Origin: RGIG3009 sp045590415
GTDB taxonomy: Bacteria; Bacillota; Clostridia; Oscillospirales; Acutalibacteraceae
NCBI GenBank assembly: GCA_045590415.1
Contig: JAZNRA010000126.1
Location: 1 to 8,486, forward strand
Direction of reading: 5' to 3'
Length of the DNA stretch: 8,486 nt
In this document: positions 5,284 to 8,486 of the stretch, piece after piece
How positions within the stretch are numbered: position 1 is the stretch's first letter
Layout: each line of letters opens with the position of its first letter
Program-made: the position numbers and the translations under genes
Notes under the pieces: generated by a model
What the model saw: only the letters and a program-made list of their open reading frames with translations
Told to the model about the DNA's origin: nothing
Database searches by the model: none

Positions 5284-7689
5284 ATGAGAAACAAACGTGA
5301 TGTTTCCGCCAACAACGGGGTGTCGGTCTCCTATCGGGTCGACGTTAACGAACGGATAAAACTTCCGTTTTTTAATGAGGTCCTGCTCACCCTGCTTGCC
5401 ATGCTGGCTTCCGTTGGCGCGATTATGACTTTTGCGACCATTTTGAATTTTACGGTTACACCGGGTATCGTTATACCGTTTATTGCGGTGTTTTCGGTCG
5501 CGTATACGGTTTTGTATAAGCTCGTCAAAAAGCGGCGCGCTCTGGTTATTGTGGGTGCGGTGGTTTTGGCGGGGCTTGTTGTGCTTTTATCTTTTGAGAA
5601 CGTTTCAAAAGGCGCCGTTATTATTTTTGATCAATCAAAAGCAACTATCAGCAAGTTTATGTACTGGGAGGCGGTTGAGCCGACCTACAAGTGGCAGGAT
5701 GACTATGTGTATCTTACCAACACGGTCGCCGTTTTGTTGTCTATGGTTCTTTGCTCGGCGATCAGTTATTTTACGGTGGTAAAGCAAAGCTTTGTGGCAA
5801 TTTTCCTTCTGACTTTTCCGTTTTTTGAGATCGGTGCCGCCTTTGGCGCTGTCCCCGACTATTTATATTTTTCGCTTATGCTGGCATCCTGGGCCGCGGC
5901 ACTTACGGTTTCGAGAGCGGCAAACGCGAAAATAAAAACGCGCCGCTCCAACGGCGAAAAGAAAAAAGAGAGAGCCGGCGGCAACCGGCGGAATTTTGCG
6001 GGGGTAGCGGTCGTTGCTGCCGTTCCGGTGGTCGCTTTATTCAGCGGGATAACGGCGTATCTCGGCGAGGTCGGATTTAGCCGCGCCGAGAATATTGATA
6101 AATTACGGCACGATACCAAGTATGCGTTTGCGGATTTTGTGGACTATATTACCGGCAAAGATCATGACGGAAGTCTCAAGGAGGGAAAACTTTACGAGGT
6201 TGAGAATCGCGTTGTCAAAAACAGGCATTATATCACCATGGAAACTACCATCGCATCCACGAAAGAGCCGATAAAGTTAAAGGGGTATACCGCCACCGTC
6301 TATAAAGACAACTGCTGGAACCAAACTGACTATGAACGGTATCAAGCCATGTTTGATGAGTTTGCGGAATCTGCGTATATGATGGGCGACGGTACGGGCA
6401 GGTTGATTACCAGCAATCCGAAATTTACGGGCGACTTTTTCTCGGATATTACGCTGAGCAATTTCCGTCGAAAAAAGGCATATACGTATGCGACGTATTA
6501 CGCGAGTTTTACCGCTGACTTTACGTCGGTCTACGACAGTTACGTTACCCCGATTGACAACGCTCGCTACACCTACCCGGCGTATCTTTCGGAGAGTTAT
6601 CTTTACCTGGTTGCCGATTCGGCCATGTATAAGACAGCAGACTATCAAGCGGCGTTTGCAAAATATAAGGATTTTGTCAATAAAGAATATATTAAGTCGG
6701 AAATCCCCGAGTCGGTGCGGGCGTTGGCGATGAGCTTTGAAGCGTCGAATAAATTTGAGTATCTCAACGCGATCCGCCCGTTCCTCAAGCAAACGATCGA
6801 GCATACCGAAAAGTCCGGCAAATGCCCCGAAGATGTCGATTTTGTAGAGAACGTCCTTTTCAACACCAAGGCGGGCTACAGTACGCATTTTGCCACCGTC
6901 GCTGCGGTGTTGTTGCAGGCGCGAGGATATCCCGCGCGATACGTTGAGGGCTATTATATTCCTGCCGAAGTGTTTAATAATGTGGATTCGGATCGCGTGC
7001 TTGGATATAAGACGATTGATATTACCGACGCCTACGCGCATGCTTGGGTCGAGGTGTTTGACGACGTATACGGTTGGATTCCGGTGGAGGTAACGCCCGG
7101 GTGTTGGAGTGGGGATTTTGGTATGTCCCGACCGCCTGAGCCCGACAAGCCCGACCCCGAAACGCCTCAAGAACAACCCGAAGAACAGCGGCCGACGGAT
7201 TTTGAGATCATCGAAGATAAGGTTGATAACGAAGTCGCGGAGGAGCCGTTTGAACCCAAGTCGATGCTTTGGCTGTGGTGGTTGGTGCCGATCGTGTTGG
7301 GCGCGGCCGTTGCGGCGTTTTGTGTGTACCGCCTTGTCGTTGCGGTCTCAAAGAGACGGATGTATGCTTCGCACGACGTTGACAAGAAGCTGAAGTTTGC
7401 GTATAAGTGGCTGGTATCGCTGGCGGCGTATCAGAAGATCCCTGCCGGCAACATCTACGATCACGCGAGGTTTGCCGAACGCGTGAGCGGTACGGGCCGC
7501 TATATTACAGCGGAGTCGGTGGAGTGCATGTTAAACGTGTTCCTGAAGCACGCGTATTCCCGTACTCCTGCCACGTTGGAAGAAGCAAACGAGGTGTTGA
7601 GCGGGCTGCGTGACTATTCGCGCGCAATTTACGCGAGCTTGTCTAAACCCAAAAAGTGGGCGTATAAACACTTGCGGAATTTATATTAA
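5284..7689 (+). CDS. Membrane-anchored transglutaminase-like (TgpA-type) protein with a Ser in place of the catalytic Cys
   Basis: An 801-residue integral membrane protein. Hydrophobic segments lie at about 33-55, 58-80, 85-103, 145-166, 168-190, 193-211 and 239-260, followed by a large, probably extracytoplasmic region. The transglutaminase-like core has GYSTHFATVAAVLLQARGYP at 531-550 then ARYVEGYY, AHAWVEVF at 585-592 with the expected His at 586, and GWIPVEVTPG at about 597-606. In most relatives the first motif is GYC; here residue 533 is AGT (Ser), and the third triad position is Glu602 rather than Asp. A Pro/Glu-rich linker (about 618-658), a last membrane helix (about 660-688) and a cytoplasmic helical tail follow, matching the TgpA layout. 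The protein may be a catalytically weak or structural member; activity cannot be judged from sequence. It is coupled to DUF58 by an overlapping ribosome binding site. Confidence 0.9.
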   Translation: MRNKRDVSANNGVSVSYRVDVNERIKLPFFNEVLLTLLAMLASVGAIMTFATILNFTVTPGIVIPFIAVFSVAYTVLYKLVKKRRALVIVGAVVLAGLVVLLSFENVSKGAVIIFDQSKATISKFMYWEAVEPTYKWQDDYVYLTNTVAVLLSMVLCSAISYFTVVKQSFVAIFLLTFPFFEIGAAFGAVPDYLYFSLMLASWAAALTVSRAANAKIKTRRSNGEKKKERAGGNRRNFAGVAVVAAVPVVALFSGITAYLGEVGFSRAENIDKLRHDTKYAFADFVDYITGKDHDGSLKEGKLYEVENRVVKNRHYITMETTIASTKEPIKLKGYTATVYKDNCWNQTDYERYQAMFDEFAESAYMMGDGTGRLITSNPKFTGDFFSDITLSNFRRKKAYTYATYYASFTADFTSVYDSYVTPIDNARYTYPAYLSESYLYLVADSAMYKTADYQAAFAKYKDFVNKEYIKSEIPESVRALAMSFEASNKFEYLNAIRPFLKQTIEHTEKSGKCPEDVDFVENVLFNTKAGYSTHFATVAAVLLQARGYPARYVEGYYIPAEVFNNVDSDRVLGYKTIDITDAYAHAWVEVFDDVYGWIPVEVTPGCWSGDFGMSRPPEPDKPDPETPQEQPEEQRPTDFEIIEDKVDNEVAEEPFEPKSMLWLWWLVPIVLGAAVAAFCVYRLVVAVSKRRMYASHDVDKKLKFAYKWLVSLAAYQKIPAGNIYDHARFAERVSGTGRYITAESVECMLNVFLKHAYSRTPATLEEANEVLSGLRDYSRAIYASLSKPKKWAYKHLRNLY

Positions 7690-7726
7690 AGAAGCGAGCA
7701 CCCCCCCTGTTCCCTTTTTCAAAGTT

Positions 7727-7763
7727 GAGCCGTCCGCGCAAAACGGACGGCTCTTTCCTTTTT
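7727..7763 (+). terminator. Intrinsic terminator after the moxR-DUF58-transglutaminase unit
   Basis: GAGCCGTCCG (7727-7736) pairs perfectly with CGGACGGCTC (7744-7753) around a 7-base CGCAAAA loop, followed by TTTCCTTTTT. It lies 37 bases after the TAA at 7689 and separates the operon from the partition locus. Confidence 0.9.
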
Positions 7764-7785
7764 CAAAAAAAGAACAAATGTTCGT

Positions 7786-7801
7786 TGTTTCACGTGAAAC
7801 G
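7786..7801. promoter_or_regulatory. parS: parS site 1
   Basis: TGTTTCACGTGAAACG matches the Firmicutes parS consensus TGTTNCACGTGAAACA at every position but the last. It contains the 14-base palindrome GTTTCACGTGAAAC. ParB/Spo0J would load here and spread. It lies about 200 bases upstream of parA. Confidence 0.9.
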
Positions 7802-7837
7802 TGGTGCGTTCCTTTTTGAAGACACTCCCTCCCCTTG

Positions 7838-7853
7838 CGTTTCACGTGAAACA
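7838..7853. promoter_or_regulatory. parS: parS site 2
   Basis: CGTTTCACGTGAAACA differs from the consensus only at its first base and carries the same perfect 14-base core as site 1. Its centre is 52 bases from that of site 1. Confidence 0.9.
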
Positions 7854-7888
7854 CGAGAGGGCGAGTGCGCTGTGCGGGTGAAAAAAGG

Positions 7889-7904
7889 TGTTTCACATGA
7901 AACA
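7889..7904. promoter_or_regulatory. parS: parS-like site 3 with CATG centre
   Basis: TGTTTCACATGAAACA matches both outer ends of the consensus, but the centre is CACATG instead of CACGTG. One half-site is perfect and the other has one change, so ParB binding may be weaker. Its centre is 51 bases from site 2 and it is the site nearest the parA promoter region. Confidence 0.75.
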
Positions 7905-7962
7905 TTTTGAAATTTCGAGCAAAAATCTGCAAATTTCTCTTTTATATCGGCGAAAAGTGTGA

Positions 7963-7971
7963 TAGTATAGT
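7963..7971 (+). promoter_or_regulatory. Possible -10 region of the parA promoter
   Basis: Overlapping TAGTAT (7963-7968) and TATAGT (7966-7971) lie about 30 bases upstream of the parA start in AT-rich sequence. The best upstream partner is TTTATA (7941-7946), 16 bases before TAGTAT, which is a poor -35 box. It is weakly supported, but a promoter is expected between the terminator at 7763 and parA. Confidence 0.4.
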
Positions 7972-7998
7972 GTTACGCAAACAAAAGAGGTGAGTTGC

Positions 7999-8486
7999 AT
8001 GGGCAAGGTTGTGGCGGTCGTCAATCAAAAGGGCGGCGTTGGGAAAACGACCACGACAGTCAATTTAACGTCGGCGGTTGGTGCGCTTGGCAAGCGGTGC
8101 TTGCTGGTGGACTTGGATCCGCAGGGGAATGCGACCAGCGGTGTGGGCGTTGACAAGCGTCAAGAGATGGTATCAACGTACGAGCTGCTGATAGGACAAG
8201 CCGAGCCGCAGGCGGCAGTGCGAAAAACGCCGTACCAAAACGTAGACGTGCTGCCGTCGAGCATGCAGCTTGCGGGCGCGGAGATCGAGATGGTGGAGAT
8301 CAGCCGACGCGAAAATCGCTTGAAAGCGGTGCTGGCGGAGCTGCGCGAGCAATACGATTACATTTTCATCGATTGTCCGCCGTCGCTTGGGCTTTTGACG
8401 CTGAATGCTCTGTGCGCCGCTGATACGTTGCTTGTACCGATCCAGTGCGAATATTATGCGCTGGAGGGGTTGTCGCAGTTGATGGC
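7999..8486 (+). CDS. parA: ParA/Soj chromosome partitioning ATPase, cut off by the right edge of the window
   Basis: The first 162 codons of a ParA-type ATPase of usually about 250-270 residues. It starts MGKVVAVVNQ and has the deviant Walker A motif KGGVGKTT at 11-18, the A' motif LLVDLDPQGNAT at 35-46, and Walker B YIFIDCPPSLG at 121-131, followed by ADTLLVPIQCEYYALEGL. With ParB bound at parS it segregates the replicated origins; in spore-formers Soj also influences DnaA. The ATG at 7999 follows GAGGTG (7987-7992) at 6 bases. The N-terminus is short, with no helix-turn-helix extension, so it is the chromosomal Soj type rather than the long plasmid type. The three parS sites just upstream support this. 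parB would be expected next, beyond the window. Confidence 0.97.
   Translation, partial: MGKVVAVVNQKGGVGKTTTTVNLTSAVGALGKRCLLVDLDPQGNATSGVGVDKRQEMVSTYELLIGQAEPQAAVRKTPYQNVDVLPSSMQLAGAEIEMVEISRRENRLKAVLAELREQYDYIFIDCPPSLGLLTLNALCAADTLLVPIQCEYYALEGLSQLM

Noticed and set aside
6277..7176. A 299-codon open frame on the minus strand within the transglutaminase-like gene
   Set aside because: It is a shadow of a gene with clear domain and membrane features on the plus strand, and its Arg/Ile-rich product resembles no family.
7681..7932. Small open frames on both strands across the parS cluster, reading FHVKH or VSRET
   Set aside because: These peptides are simply translations of the TTTCACGTGAAAC palindromes. 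The frames lack coding features and cross the terminator hairpin.

Overview
The window looks like chromosome from a strictly anaerobic Firmicute of the Clostridia type. The support is a pyruvate:ferredoxin oxidoreductase, strong Shine-Dalgarno sites (AGGAG, GAGGTG), Firmicutes-style parS sites next to parA, and palindromic intergenic repeats of a kind I associate with gut Clostridia. No species can be named from the sequence alone.

Layout, all genes on the + strand. (1) Bases 1-2325 hold the C-terminal two thirds of a pyruvate:ferredoxin oxidoreductase whose frame is cut by an in-frame TAG at 2083-2085; the conserved last 79 residues follow in the same frame, ending at a normal TAA. A strong intrinsic terminator follows at 2340. 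(2) Bases 2376-2856 contain no gene but many hairpins, including a perfect 22-bp palindrome inside a roughly 106-bp inverted repeat. A good promoter at 2790-2818 closes this stretch. (3) Bases 2857-7689 form a three-gene unit: a MoxR-type AAA+ ATPase, a DUF58 membrane protein and an 801-residue membrane-anchored transglutaminase-like protein. This triad is a recurrent bacterial arrangement, thought to act on the cell envelope with the ATPase as chaperone or regulator. Two details stand out: about 290 bases of self-complementary sequence separate moxR from DUF58, and the expected catalytic cysteine of the transglutaminase domain is read as serine. An intrinsic terminator ends the unit at 7727-7763. 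(4) Bases 7786-7904 carry three parS-like sites at almost constant 51-52-base spacing, followed by the start of parA/soj (7999 to the window edge). This is the chromosome segregation locus, so the window probably lies in the origin-proximal part of the chromosome.

The parts are largely independent: central pyruvate metabolism, an envelope-associated triad and chromosome partitioning. I found no clear new multi-gene system. The items most worth a second look are the in-frame TAG in an otherwise well-preserved enzyme gene, the Cys-to-Ser replacement, the phased parS cluster and the two palindrome-rich intergenic regions.
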